DNA from: CAYQTL01 sp964420405
GTDB taxonomy: Bacteria > Acidobacteriota > Thermoanaerobaculia > Thermoanaerobaculales > Sulfomarinibacteraceae
Assembly (NCBI GenBank): GCA_964420405.1
Contig: CAYQTL010000025.1
Span: 1-53,344, forward strand
DNA length: 53,344 bases
Direction of reading: 5' to 3'
In this document: positions 1-8,209 of the stretch, piece after piece
How positions within the stretch are numbered: the first letter of the stretch is position 1
How the letters are laid out: each line of letters starts with the position of its first letter
Notes under the pieces: generated by a model
The model's input: only the letters and a program-made list of their open reading frames with translations
What the model was told of the DNA's origin: nothing
Databases searched by the model: none
Made by a program: the position numbers and the translations under genes

Positions 1-44
1 ATGGGCGGAGGATCCTGCCGACACGCGCGCCGGCACGGCCGTGA

Positions 45-1955
45 TCATCGTGGCGCTAAGCTCCCCGACCAGGATGTGAGATCTCCAGATTCGAAGCCGT
101 CAGCGAAGAGGTCGCCACAGATCCGGACCACCTCAACGCCTGCCAGGGAGGAGAGGAGGAGGCGGTTCCCGAACGCACTGAGGTTGTAGACGGGTTCTTC
201 TACCGGATACGACCCGATGATGGCCGGCTGTTCAGGATCGCTGATATCGACGACCAGGATACCTGCGGTTGTTGAGCTGACGTACGCGTACGGGGGACGA
301 ACGACCAGCGACGTAGCCTCGTAGGGGATCAGGCTCTCGCCGACGATGTCAGGCGTTGAAGGGACGCTCATGTTCACGACGGTCAAGTGGAAACTGCTGA
401 CGACGTACGCGTAGTTGTCGATGACGACCGAGTCAAACGCCGGTCCGTTCGTGGGTACCTGAGCGACGCTGAGGGGTGCGGTCGGAGTGCTGATGTCTAT
501 CACCTCGAGCCCAGCGGTAGTGCCGACGAACGCGTGATCCGCGAGAAGAGCGACATCCCGTCCAGTCCCTGCGATGGGTGTCCTGCCGATCACGACCGGG
601 ATGCTTGGCACCGAGATATCAAGCACATAGAGGTAGTACGAATCAGCGATGTACGCGTATTCGTCGTTCACTGCAACACTGGATACGTCGTCATCCAGCA
701 CCAATTGCCCGATGTGGCTCGGCGTAGTAGGGTCGGACAAGTCAAACACATGAAGTCCCCGGACGCTCTCATCAGCCGAGCCGGAGAACGACGATCTGAC
801 GAACCCGAGGTCTCCTCGCACGTGGATTCCCAGAGCTCCCTCGTCCATCCAATACAGGGCCACGGGTAGGACGTTGTCGGGATGGGAGAGGTCGAACGTC
901 CAAAGACCCTGGAAGGTATCCGCTGCGATTCCGAAGGAGCCTGCTGTGTCGATCTCTCCTGGTGCACTCGTTGCGGGGAGCGCGAAGGCCTCTGCCGGAT
1001 CGTCGGGATCCTGGAAGGACACGACACGGAAGAGGTTGTTGGATGCGACGAACGCCCAAGTGCCGACCACCGCAACATCGCGGTCATTGATGTTTGTAGG
1101 CGATGTGCCGCGGACCACCGGCGCTGATGGCTGGCTCACGTCGATGATGGTGAGCTCGTTCTCGCCTGCGGCCACTGCGAGTGATCCGGTCACGGCGACG
1201 TCCCACACGTCATCCGGCGTGTCGGCGAAGCCGAGCTCAACGGGAGCGCCGGGAGCACTCACGTCCACCACCTGAACTCCTGCGCCGACGAAGAAACGGT
1301 GGTAGCCAACGTACGCGAGCGGCCATGCGACGGTCACTGATGTCGCCCACCCAAGGCCGTTCGGGATGGAGGCGATCTCGACGGGCTGCCAGGGAATCCG
1401 GACACTCACCACCCGAAGGCCGAGAACCTCGTCAGCAAGGTAGGCAATCCGTCCATTGACGGCGACGTCGTGCACGTAGTTGTCCGGCACGTCGAGCGCG
1501 CCGAGCGCGGAAGGGCGTGTTGGGTCGGAGACGTCGATGACGCGAAGCCCGGCTTGACGAGCCGCGACGAGCGCGGTGCCACCGCGGACTGCGACGCCGA
1601 GTGCGTCGTCGGGAGTGACGAACCCGCCGATCTCGCGAGGGGCGGCTGGCGTGCTGACGTCCACGATGCGGAGTCCGGCAGGGCCTGCAGCTACGTAGGC
1701 GAGGTCGCCCACGAGGACAACATGCCGGGCTCTGTCTGGGAGCGAGGCGGCACCGAGCGGCATCGGCGTGTCAGGGATGGTGATGTCGAAGACCGCGAGC
1801 CCCGTCCCGATCCCGACGACGGCAATCTGGTCGTTGGCGTCCACAGCGTCCGCGACGCCGTGAGGCCACCGGGACTCCGGACACAACTCTACGCCCGAGG
1901 CCGTGCACGCCCAGGTCGCGGCTACGACGATGCACGCAATCCGCATCCACGCCAT
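45..1955 (-). CDS. Secreted LVIVD-repeat (beta-propeller-like) protein with C-terminal DGFESGD segment
   Basis: A 636-residue secreted protein. The start was placed at 1955 because a strong GGGAGGAA ribosome site lies just upstream and the product then opens with a signal peptide (MAWMRIACIVVAATWACTASG). The body is a series of repeats of about 40-45 residues of the type 'AYVA...GLRVIDVSDPTxP', the LVIVD pattern, which is thought to form a beta-propeller at the cell surface. No catalytic motif is visible. The last 20 or so residues contain FADGFESGDLTSWSG, a segment seen at the end of six other proteins or relics in this window. Longer in-frame starts upstream would add low-complexity arginine-rich sequence and are unlikely. 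Biological role unknown. Confidence 0.85.
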   Translation of the reverse strand: MAWMRIACIVVAATWACTASGVELCPESRWPHGVADAVDANDQIAVVGIGTGLAVFDITIPDTPMPLGAASLPDRARHVVLVGDLAYVAAGPAGLRIVDVSTPAAPREIGGFVTPDDALGVAVRGGTALVAARQAGLRVIDVSDPTRPSALGALDVPDNYVHDVAVNGRIAYLADEVLGLRVVSVRIPWQPVEIASIPNGLGWATSVTVAWPLAYVGYHRFFVGAGVQVVDVSAPGAPVELGFADTPDDVWDVAVTGSLAVAAGENELTIIDVSQPSAPVVRGTSPTNINDRDVAVVGTWAFVASNNLFRVVSFQDPDDPAEAFALPATSAPGEIDTAGSFGIAADTFQGLWTFDLSHPDNVLPVALYWMDEGALGIHVRGDLGFVRSSFSGSADESVRGLHVFDLSDPTTPSHIGQLVLDDDVSSVAVNDEYAYIADSYYLYVLDISVPSIPVVIGRTPIAGTGRDVALLADHAFVGTTAGLEVIDISTPTAPLSVAQVPTNGPAFDSVVIDNYAYVVSSFHLTVVNMSVPSTPDIVGESLIPYEATSLVVRPPYAYVSSTTAGILVVDISDPEQPAIIGSYPVEEPVYNLSAFGNRLLLSSLAGVEVVRICGDLFADGFESGDLTSWSGSLAPR

Positions 1956-1998
1956 GGGTTCCTCCCTGTCCGCGCCGAGAATACCTCCCCAAGGTCGC

Positions 1999-2031
1999 GG
2001 TGCCGGGACCGACGGTTTGGCGATTCCTCGG
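1999..2031 (+). repeat. REP-like dispersed repeat, copy 1
   Basis: Intergenic element beginning ggtgccgggaccgacggttt and continuing ggcgattcctcgg. It can fold as GCC-ggg-ACC-gac-GGT-tt-GGC, a bulged hairpin like that of REP elements. Similarity to the copy at 14519 continues about 30 bases further, to a shared 'accgagcg'-type end. Confidence 0.6.
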
Positions 2032-2058
2032 ATCTTCGTGGATCGGCTACCGAGCGCC

Positions 2059-2463
2059 TCAGCGCGGTGCGAGCACCCGGACGTGGGACGAGCTCGCGGC
2101 TTCGGCGAGACGGCGGTCGTACACGACCATCGCATCGAGGTCGTCCTCGAGCGACAGCGCGGAGGCGAGGTGGATCGCATCCAGCGCACGAAGGGTCACG
2201 GGTTCGAGCGCCGCTGCCCGATCGAGCACCTGGCGGTCGACGGCCAGCAGGTTCATTGCACCGATGACGTGCTGCGCGCGTTCGACGAGAGCTGGTGAGG
2301 CCGCCACGCGGCGCGCAGCCCGTACCACCTCGACGACGGAAACCGCGCTCGTGACCAGGTTCTCCCGGCCCGACAGCTCCGCGAGCAGGGCCTCGCTCTC
2401 GGGCTCGGTGACTACGAGCTTGACGAGCGCCGAAGCGTCGACGTACAGCACGCCGAAGCTCAC
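2059..2463 (-). CDS. PIN-domain toxin (VapC-like ribonuclease)
   Basis: 134 residues, the usual length of a VapC toxin. The PIN-domain acidic residues are visible: the N-terminal Asp in YVDASALVKL, a Glu in the SAVSVVEVV helix, and the Asp pair region in LRALDAIHLASAL. PIN toxins are Mg-dependent ribonucleases held inactive by the neighbouring antitoxin. It starts with GTG inside a GTGA overlap with the stop of the Phd-like antitoxin gene upstream, so the two are translationally coupled. Its cellular RNA target cannot be read from the sequence. Confidence 0.88.
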   Translation of the reverse strand: MSFGVLYVDASALVKLVVTEPESEALLAELSGRENLVTSAVSVVEVVRAARRVAASPALVERAQHVIGAMNLLAVDRQVLDRAAALEPVTLRALDAIHLASALSLEDDLDAMVVYDRRLAEAASSSHVRVLAPR

Positions 2464-2744
2464 CGGCTGCGCTGCTCGTCGAGCGCGTCGCTGATGCCGG
2501 GCCCATCCTCCGCCGGGAGAGGCGCGCCCAGACCGGCCACGGTGTCCCGGGCAGGAGTGAGACGACCCTCCGCCACGAGACGCGCGATCGGGCCCTCGCC
2601 GTCATGCAGCGGCGCCAGCACCGCAACCGGTCGCCCGCGGGACAGCACGCGCAGCCTCTCCCCACGGGCGACCCTGACGAGGTACTTGCTCAGGTTCTGC
2701 CGGAGCTCGCGGACGCTCACGTCATCGGTGGTGCCCGGCGCCAT
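2460..2744 (-). CDS. Phd/YefM-family antitoxin
   Basis: 94 residues. The N-terminal part (VSVRELRQNLSKYLVRV, then GERLRVLSRGRPVAVL) is the classic Phd/YefM DNA-binding fold; the C-terminal part is acidic and probably wraps the toxin. It precedes the PIN toxin with a 4-base overlap. The ATG at 2744 was chosen because it begins the domain and lies seven bases after an extended -10 box, which suggests a leaderless transcript. The second ATG at 2753 is within that promoter. The gene pair probably represses its own promoter through the direct repeat that overlaps the start. Confidence 0.85.
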   Translation of the reverse strand: MAPGTTDDVSVRELRQNLSKYLVRVARGERLRVLSRGRPVAVLAPLHDGEGPIARLVAEGRLTPARDTVAGLGAPLPAEDGPGISDALDEQRSR

Positions 2745-2762
2745 GTAGCACATTGTAGCACA
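2742..2762 (-). promoter_or_regulatory. Extended -10 promoter with direct-repeat operator for the Phd/PIN module
   Basis: On the minus strand the unit TGTGCTACA occurs twice in direct repeat, one base apart, and the second copy runs into the ATG. The first unit supplies an extended -10 box, TGC-TACAAT (2752-2757 is the hexamer). Transcription would start at about the A of the ATG at 2744. No good -35 box is visible at 16-18 bases. The repeat is a natural operator for the antitoxin; this is inference. Confidence 0.5.
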
Positions 2763-2793
2763 ATCGGAATTCGGGGCGCCGACACTCCATTGC

Positions 2794-2826
2794 GGTGTCC
2801 CGGGCCCGACGACGTGGGGATTCGTC
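2794..2826 (+). repeat. REP-like dispersed repeat, copy 2 (diverged)
   Basis: Begins ggtgtcccgggcccgacgac and continues gtggggattcgtc. It aligns with the REP-like element at 14519 with several substitutions and one extra C. It lies between the divergent antitoxin and TonB-receptor genes. Confidence 0.4.
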
Positions 2827-2953
2827 AACAGCCCGTGGAAGTGGCTTCGGCCCTCTGGGAGTTTCGTGCAGGGGCTCTCGTAGGGTCTGAGCGGGCTATG
2901 ATCAATGAGGCTCGGAATCGGCGAGGGAATCCCCATCCCCACAGGAGATGGCC

Positions 2954-5293
2954 ATGAAGGCGTTCGACCGTACGTGTGTGGTGGCCCTCGTTCTCGGCTC
3001 CGTACTGCTGCTGACTCTGCCCGGCCGTGCGGCGGCCGAAGCTTCGGGGACGGGCTCGGTGGCCGGCCGGGTGCTGAGCAGCTCGGGCGAGGTGGTGGAC
3101 GGGCTGGAGCTCGTCCTGCAGCCGGCGGTGGCCGAGGTGGTGGCGGGTGAGGACGGCAGCTTCCGGATCTCCGGACTGGAGGCGGGCGTCTACGTGCTCA
3201 CCGCCGTGGCCGAGGGCTACTCGAGCCGCAGCCTGGTGCTGACGGTGGAGGCGGGCGCGGCCCTCGACGTCGACCTGCGACTGACGCCGGCGTTCCGGGC
3301 GCTGGGAGACATCACGGTCAGCTCGAGCTTCTCGCTCAACCGCTCCGACCCGTCGCCCGGGGTGGTCCTCGACCGCCAGCAGCTGCTCGAGCTGCCCCAC
3401 CTGGGGGACGACGTGATCCGCGCCCTGCCCCTGCTGCCGGGCGTGGCCTCCGGTGACTCCTCCGTCCAGTTCAACGTGCGCGGCGGGCTCAGCCGCGAGG
3501 TGCTGTTCCAGCTCGACGGGCTGGAGATCTACGAGCCGTACCACCTGCAGGACTTCGAGGGGGTGTTCTCGATCATCGATCCGCGCCTGCTCGACGAGGT
3601 GCAGCTCCTGCCGGGCGGCTTCCCGGTGGAGTATGGCGACCGCTCGGGGGCGGTGCTCGATCTGGAAACCGTCTCGCCCGACGGTCCGCCGCGGTACGAG
3701 GTGGGCATCAGCCTGCTGACGATGTGGGGCAACGGGCAGGGTGGCTTCGCCGACGACCGCGGCACCTGGTTCGCCTCCCTGCGCCGCGGCTACCTCGACC
3801 TGATCCTCGACCTGGTCGGTCCCGAGGACGAGGAGACCGAGAGGATGGAAGGCAACGGACCGGCCTACTGGGACTTCAACGGCAAGGTCGGCTATCGCTT
3901 CGACGCCGGTCACGAGCTCACCTCCCGCGTCTTGTGGTCCGACGATCGCAACGACCAGGAGGAGTGGGAGCTCGAGGACGGCGAGCCCGAGTACGAGTTC
4001 TGGGACACCAGCTACGGCAACGCCTCGCTGTGGCTGCACGACGGCCTGGTGGTCGGCCGGCGCGCCTACGTCAGCACGATCGCCTCGTACAACCGGGTGG
4101 ACCGGGATCGTAGCGTCATCGGTGAGGACTCGACGTCGACGCAGACGATCCGCGACATACGTGACCTCGAGGTGCTCGGGTTGCGCCAGGACTGGAGCTT
4201 CCAGGCCTCGACCAGCCACTCCCTCAAGTGGGGATTCGACCTGCGCCGGTACGACGCGAGCTTCGACTACTTCAGCGACTTCTCGAACCTCGTCGTCGAC
4301 GACGGATCGACCGTCTTCGTCGGCGACTTCGACAGCACCAGCGTCGGGCTGTACGCGGCCGACCGGATGCGGCTCGGCGATCGGCTGACCGCCGAGATCG
4401 GCGCACGCTGGGATCGCCACGACCTCACCGACGAGGACCACGTCAGCCCGCGGCTCAACCTGGTGTTGGCGCTGTCGCCGGCCACGGTGGTGCGCGCCGG
4501 CTGGGGCCACTTCTACCAGAGCCAACGTCCGCACGAGCTGCAGGTCGAGGACGGCGAGACCGAGTACCACGGTGCCGAGAAAGCCGAGCACCGCACCCTC
4601 GGGCTCGAGACCTGGTGGCAGCGGGGGGGCGGCGCCTGGAGCCTGCGCGCCGAGGTCTACCAGCGGCTGGTGGACGACGTTCGGCCGCGCTACGAGAACC
4701 TGTTCGACCCGTTCCCGCAGTTCCCCGAGACCTCCTACGACCGCTACCGCATCGCGCCGGAGAGCAGCGAGGCGGTGGGAGCGGAGCTGTTCGTGGCCCG
4801 GCGCGGCAGCGGCCGGCTCGACTGGTGGGCCAACTACACCTGGTCGGAGACCACCGACCTGGTCGATGGCCGCGACGTGCCGCGGCAGTTCGACCAGACC
4901 CACGCCGTCACGCTGTCCGCCACCTGGCGGCCGTCGCCGGTCTGGACCTTCTCCGGCGCATGGATCTACCACACCGGCTGGCCCACCACCGCGGTGAGCG
5001 GCCGGCTCGTCGACGGTGAGGTGGTGCCGGTGCTCGGCCCCATCAACGCCGAGAACCTGCCCGACTACCACCGTCTCGACCTGCGCTTCAGCCGCCGGAT
5101 CGAGCTCAAGCGGCGCGGCACGCTCGAGCTCTTCCTCGACGTGCAGAACGCCTACAACCGGCTCAACGTGTCGGGCTACGAGGTCGACGACCGCTCGTTC
5201 TCGATCGGCGACGACGGCGAGGTCATCTACACCCCGCGGCGTGAGGAGTGGCTCGGCATCGTGCCGTCCTTCGGCGTCAGCTGGATGTTCTGA
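2954..5293 (+). CDS. TonB-dependent receptor with N-terminal carboxypeptidase-regulatory-like domain
   Basis: 779-residue outer-membrane protein. A signal peptide (to about residue 28, ...LPGRAAAEA) is followed by a carboxypeptidase-like beta-sandwich (GSVAGRVLSSSGEVVDG ... DGSFRISGLEAGVYVLTA). The plug domain has RGGLSREVLFQLDGLEIYEPYHLQ and the barrel ends ...GIVPSFGVSWMF with a terminal aromatic residue as expected. The plug supports a TonB-type gated transporter or structural receptor; the substrate is unknown. An AGGAG site abuts an ATG at 2948, so the second ATG (2954), six bases downstream, is the better start. A TATGAT box at 2897-2902 could be its -10. There is no TonB or ABC partner nearby. 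Confidence 0.88.
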   Translation: MKAFDRTCVVALVLGSVLLLTLPGRAAAEASGTGSVAGRVLSSSGEVVDGLELVLQPAVAEVVAGEDGSFRISGLEAGVYVLTAVAEGYSSRSLVLTVEAGAALDVDLRLTPAFRALGDITVSSSFSLNRSDPSPGVVLDRQQLLELPHLGDDVIRALPLLPGVASGDSSVQFNVRGGLSREVLFQLDGLEIYEPYHLQDFEGVFSIIDPRLLDEVQLLPGGFPVEYGDRSGAVLDLETVSPDGPPRYEVGISLLTMWGNGQGGFADDRGTWFASLRRGYLDLILDLVGPEDEETERMEGNGPAYWDFNGKVGYRFDAGHELTSRVLWSDDRNDQEEWELEDGEPEYEFWDTSYGNASLWLHDGLVVGRRAYVSTIASYNRVDRDRSVIGEDSTSTQTIRDIRDLEVLGLRQDWSFQASTSHSLKWGFDLRRYDASFDYFSDFSNLVVDDGSTVFVGDFDSTSVGLYAADRMRLGDRLTAEIGARWDRHDLTDEDHVSPRLNLVLALSPATVVRAGWGHFYQSQRPHELQVEDGETEYHGAEKAEHRTLGLETWWQRGGGAWSLRAEVYQRLVDDVRPRYENLFDPFPQFPETSYDRYRIAPESSEAVGAELFVARRGSGRLDWWANYTWSETTDLVDGRDVPRQFDQTHAVTLSATWRPSPVWTFSGAWIYHTGWPTTAVSGRLVDGEVVPVLGPINAENLPDYHRLDLRFSRRIELKRRGTLELFLDVQNAYNRLNVSGYEVDDRSFSIGDDGEVIYTPRREEWLGIVPSFGVSWMF

Positions 5294-5489
5294 CCGGGCG
5301 GCGACCGTCAGCCCGAGAGGGGCGCGGCCTGGACGATGTGAACGTCGTGAGGGTGGGCGTGGAGCCGGCGACGCTGGTGCACGCCGGCGTCGTCGGCACC
5401 GCCAACACCGCCGCCGAGGCTCCCATCCGCACATCCGTGCCAGGTTCATACAGTCGGTTGCTCGGGCGACGGCTCTGCTCCGTATGTCC

Positions 5490-5518
5490 TTGACAGCGTC
5501 CACCCGCCGCCTTACTCT
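5490..5518 (+). promoter_or_regulatory. Promoter of the AbrB/PIN toxin-antitoxin pair
   Basis: A perfect TTGACA -35 box (5490-5495) is followed after 17 bases by TACTCT (5513-5518), a partial match to the -10 consensus. The start codon lies at 5537 with an AAGGAGGG site between. Confidence 0.55.
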
Positions 5519-5524
5519 GGTAAG
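5511..5524 (+). promoter_or_regulatory. Palindrome over the -10 box, candidate operator
   Basis: cttac-tctg-gtaag is a perfect 5-base inverted repeat with a 4-base centre. It overlaps the -10 box of the AbrB/PIN module, the usual position for an autoregulatory operator of an AbrB-type antitoxin. The binding itself is inference. Confidence 0.45.
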
Positions 5525-5536
5525 GAAGGAGGGCCC

Positions 5537-5818
5537 ATGCGGACCCTTGCCGAGACCAGGATCACCAGCAAGCAGCAGCTCACCCTGCCGCAGCCGATCC
5601 GCCGGCTGCTCGGGGTCGGTGCCGGCGACTCGCTGCTGTGGCGGCTCGACAACGCGGGCAACGTCGTAGTCGAGCCGGGCCGTCGACACACGCTGGCCGA
5701 CATCCGGGACGCCGTCAAGGCGGCGGGGCCCCCACCAAGGCGGACCACTCCGGCCACGGTCGAGGAGATGAAGGCCGGCGTCCTCGAGAAGGCGCGGCGC
5801 AAGCATGCCAGCGGTTGA
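5537..5818 (+). CDS. SpoVT/AbrB-type antitoxin
   Basis: 93 residues. The N-terminal half (ETRITSKQQLTLPQPIRRLLGVGAGD followed by the VVVEPG strand) is a typical swapped-hairpin AbrB domain that binds DNA as a dimer. The C-terminal half, rich in charged residues and ending KARRKHASG, would contact the toxin. It has an AAGGAGGG ribosome site and overlaps the PIN toxin gene by 14 bases, so the two are co-translated. It very likely represses its own promoter. Confidence 0.85.
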   Translation: MRTLAETRITSKQQLTLPQPIRRLLGVGAGDSLLWRLDNAGNVVVEPGRRHTLADIRDAVKAAGPPPRRTTPATVEEMKAGVLEKARRKHASG

Positions 5819-6185
5819 CACCAACGTCCTGGTCAGGCTCCTGACAATGGACGACCCCGATCAGACCGAGCGAGCAGAGGCCCTGCTCCGCCTGGGGCCG
5901 ATGTGGGTTTCGACCGTCGTCCTGGTGGAGACGGTCTGGGTCCTGACCGCCGTCTACGCCTGGAGCAAGGACCAGCTCCTGGCGATGCTGAGCACCCTCG
6001 CCGACAGCCGCGATTTCACGGTCGACGAGCCGCTCCCGGTGGCGGCGGCCGTCGCCAGCTTCGCCTCGTCGAAGGCGGACTTCGCGGACTGTCTCGCCCT
6101 CGAGCTTGCCCGGGCTCACGACGAGCTCCCGTTCGCGACCTTCGACGGAGAAGCTGCGAAGCTCCCAGGGGCCATCGAGCCCTGA
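5805..6185 (+). CDS. PIN-domain toxin (VapC-like)
   Basis: 126 residues with a complete PIN domain: VDTNVLVRLL at the N-terminus, the conserved Glu in VVLVETVWVL, and the C-terminal acidic cluster in SSKADFADCLALE plus FATFDGEAAKL. Predicted ribonuclease, neutralised by the overlapping AbrB-type antitoxin. This is a second PIN module, with an antitoxin unrelated to that of the pair at 2059-2744. Downstream lie relics rather than intact genes. Confidence 0.87.
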   Translation: MPAVDTNVLVRLLTMDDPDQTERAEALLRLGPMWVSTVVLVETVWVLTAVYAWSKDQLLAMLSTLADSRDFTVDEPLPVAAAVASFASSKADFADCLALELARAHDELPFATFDGEAAKLPGAIEP

Positions 6186-6239
6186 CCGCCCGCGGGAGCA
6201 TTCCCTTCCCCCTCCCGCCTCCGCCGCGACTGGAGCCCC

Positions 6240-6296
6240 GACATACGCCCGACGTGCCGCCCGCTGGGTGTCGCCGAAGCTCGCGAGGACCGTAGC
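6240..6296 (-). pseudogene. Fragment of a RAYT-like gene
   Basis: On the minus strand this reads TVLASFGDTQRAARRAYV, nearly the same as TVLASFGDTLRAARRAYV in the larger relic at 7660-8175. The two DNA stretches (6241-6294 and 8111-8164) differ at only about five of 54 positions. No start or stop of its own; a relic left by a duplication or deletion. Confidence 0.55.
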
Positions 6297-6308
6297 GGGC
6301 GATCGCCG

Positions 6309-6746
6309 GTGATCGACCTGGGCGGCCTCGCCGCACCGGTGGTGGTCAGCTGGGCGCAGCGCTACCAGCTGGAGTCGGCCAGCTTCGACCATGCCTGGGT
6401 CGACGTTCGCCTCCCGGACGACTCGAACCCGACCCGCCTGTTCGAGTGGCAGGACGCGACGATGACGGTGACCGTCGGCAACCCCGGCTCGACCATCAAC
6501 CAGAGCGCAGGGTGGGGCGTCTTCTCCGCCGACGGGGACTGGAGCGACCCCGGCGAGCAGATCTTCACCGACCAGCCCCTGGCGGCGGGCGTCAACAACC
6601 TCGTGTTCGCGGTGCCTCCGGCGGCGCTGCCGTTCGCCGACATCTACGCACGGTCCCGGCGTGTCGCCGTCGGAGCGGCGCTGGCCGTGTCCTGTCACCC
6701 ATCCGTCGTGTCCGGTTTGAGATCGAGCCGGCGCCATCCTCCGTGA
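6309..6746 (+). pseudogene. Fragment of a GEVED-domain surface protein
   Basis: An open frame of 145 codons starting at a GTG with no ribosome site. The part GWGVFSADGDWSDPGEQIFT followed by LAAGVNNLVFAVPPAALP matches the core of the GEVED beta-sandwich found in large adhesin-like proteins. The expected 'FARFR' strand after it is replaced by unrelated sequence (SRRVAVGAALAVSCHP...), and there is no signal peptide. It is best read as a decayed internal piece of a larger secreted protein. It could still be transcribed, but I see nothing that shows it. Confidence 0.5.
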
Positions 6747-6844
6747 CAGCACCGAAGCCGCACCGAGTCCTTCGGAAGGACGCAACGGGTGAGACGAGTG
6801 CACAGTCCACCTCCCACAGCGACCCACAGGTTCAAGGAGGAACC

Positions 6845-7288
6845 ATGCTGAACCGAATGACCCTGGTGGCGGTCGCCGCCGCCCTTCTTGCTGTGCCGGC
6901 CACGGCGGAGGTGATCGCCGAAGATGTCAGCTTCGACTGTACGGGAGAGCTGGTGCGGATCATCGACACCGACGCAGGACCCAGGGCGACCGGCCTGGTG
7001 GAGATCACCGTCGACCTGCCGGATGGCGGGGAGTGGCGATCGTCGGGTGTGATCGTGTTCGCCGTGCCCGATCAGGCCGGCGGGCGTGACGTCGAAGGTC
7101 GGAGCATCAACCGCTGCCGCGGCGAAGCGGCGATGCTCGCCGAGGTGTTCGATACCGTCGGTGGCGTCGACATCTGGGCCGTCCGCCTCGACCCGACCCG
7201 GATCCGTCTGCGCATCGGCAACTGGAGGACGATGGATCCCACGCAGGTTGGATTCGCTTCCAGTGCCGGAGGCAGCCCGAACGTCTGA
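6845..7288 (+). CDS. Small secreted protein of unknown function
   Basis: 147 residues with a clear signal peptide (MLNRMTLVAVAAALLAVPATAEV) and an AAGGAGG site four bases before the ATG. The mature part is mostly beta-strand-like (GLVEITVDLPDGGEWRSSGVIVFAVPD) and contains two cysteines (FDCTGE and NRCRGE) that could form a disulfide. I do not recognise the family. A perfect hairpin (6767-6781, gtccttcggaaggac) lies in the leader. Confidence 0.7.
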   Translation: MLNRMTLVAVAAALLAVPATAEVIAEDVSFDCTGELVRIIDTDAGPRATGLVEITVDLPDGGEWRSSGVIVFAVPDQAGGRDVEGRSINRCRGEAAMLAEVFDTVGGVDIWAVRLDPTRIRLRIGNWRTMDPTQVGFASSAGGSPNV

Positions 7289-7560
7289 GGTCGGTATCCT
7301 GGTGGACCGACGCCGGATTCATCACTCTGAGACTTTTCGGCTTCCGTGCGTCCGTGCGCGGTACCTCGAGGCTATCACCGCCAGCGAGCCCGCGGGCATC
7401 AGCAGCGCCGCGGGGACGGGCCCGGCGCTGTGGTGATCTGCTGGGACGGTCCCTGGATCAGCCCTCGAACGAGACCTGTTCCCGGTTCCTCTCCATCCTG
7501 ACGACGCCACTGCGCGGCTCCCCGGGTCGATCGGCGTCACCACCGCGCGGTGCCGGACTC
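7289..7560. other. Intergenic stretch without recognised gene
   Basis: Together with the REP-like copy at 7561-7592 this forms a 371-base gap between the small secreted protein and the RAYT relic. Several short overlapping frames exist on both strands but none has a ribosome site or recognisable domain. Confidence 0.5.
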
Positions 7561-7592
7561 CAGGCCCGCCAGATCGTCGGTCCGGGGACCGG
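7561..7592 (-). repeat. REP-like dispersed repeat, copy 3 (inverted)
   Basis: The minus strand reads ggtccccggaccgacgatct then ggcgggcctg, matching the first 22 or so bases of the element at 1999 and then diverging. It lies about 70 bases from the 3' end of the RAYT-like relic. Confidence 0.45.
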
Positions 7593-7616
7593 ATCGCGAG
7601 AGCGAGGAGTGCCCGA

Positions 7617-7735
7617 CCCAACACTCTGACGAACTTGTGTCGGGTCGTGGTCGGCGGCCCTAGCCGGCCAGCTCACGTGACACCGTGGCGTCGGCCTCGT
7701 CGAGCGCCGCGGCGAAACTGGGGTCGGAGAGGCGG
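7617..7735. repeat. Direct repeat shared with 8208-8337
   Basis: The stretch that begins cccaacactctgacgaa and ends within the RAYT-like C-terminus recurs at 8208-8337, with an extra 10-12-base insertion (a second 'gtcgtgtcggg') in the right copy. The two copies bracket the 7660-8175 relic. Confidence 0.65.
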
Positions 7736-8175
7736 AGCTCGGCCCCGCGACGTGCCCAGCGGCTGACGACCTCCGGGCGCCGCCCGACGAGCCCCGACAG
7801 CTGACCGGAGCGAATCCGCCAACGTTCGATGGCCAGGGCTGCCACGAGGTGCCGCAACCGGCTGGCCGCGGCGCCCTGCCCGGGCGCGCGGAGGTCGTCA
7901 GCCGCGGCGCCGAGGGCTCGGCATGCCAGCTCGACGAACCGGGAGGGCTCGATGTCCGGCCGCTCGAGGCCGCTCGTACGGCCCTCCGCGTCCATCACCG
8001 CATGCAGCGTGGGCGGCTCGATGGGCCGGTCGGGCTCACGGCGCCACCAGGGGAGTCTCCCCGGAAGCTCGGTCCGCCATCCCTCCCGCGCGACACCGGT
8101 CAGAACATCGACGTACGCCCGACGTGCGGCGCGCAGAGTGTCGCCGAAGCTCGCGAGGACCGTATCGGCCGAAAC
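7660..8175 (-). pseudogene. RAYT-like (REP-associated tyrosine transposase) C-terminal relic
   Basis: About 170 codons reading VSADTVLASFGDTLRAARRAY ... ERWRIRSGQLSGLVGRRPEV ... VSRELAG. The 'VLASFG-xx-xRAARRAY' segment and the helix-turn-helix-like end (GLVGRRPEVVSRWARRG) resemble the region after the catalytic Y1 domain in RAYT proteins. The N-terminal part with the HUH motif and tyrosine is missing, and upstream sequence is unrelated. It is therefore inactive. Additional fragments lie at 6240 and 8210. The RAYT assignment is from memory of the family pattern and is tentative. Confidence 0.5.
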
Positions 8176-8209
8176 GAGTGCGGTAGGGGTCGTGCGAATG
8201 GTGTCAGGC

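Noticed and set aside
2825..5824. A 999-codon open frame on the minus strand opposite the TonB receptor.
   Set aside because: It mirrors a well-supported receptor gene, is rich in His/Arg/Val-type shadow sequence and has no domain or signal. Long antisense frames are common in GC-rich DNA.
6767..6800. Possible cyclic-di-GMP (GEMM-type) riboswitch before the small secreted protein: hairpin gtccttcggaaggac followed by gcaacgg.
   Set aside because: The first conserved 'gcaaa' part and the second hairpin with its 'ggtaggt' receptor are not there. Only the hairpin plus GCAA is similar.
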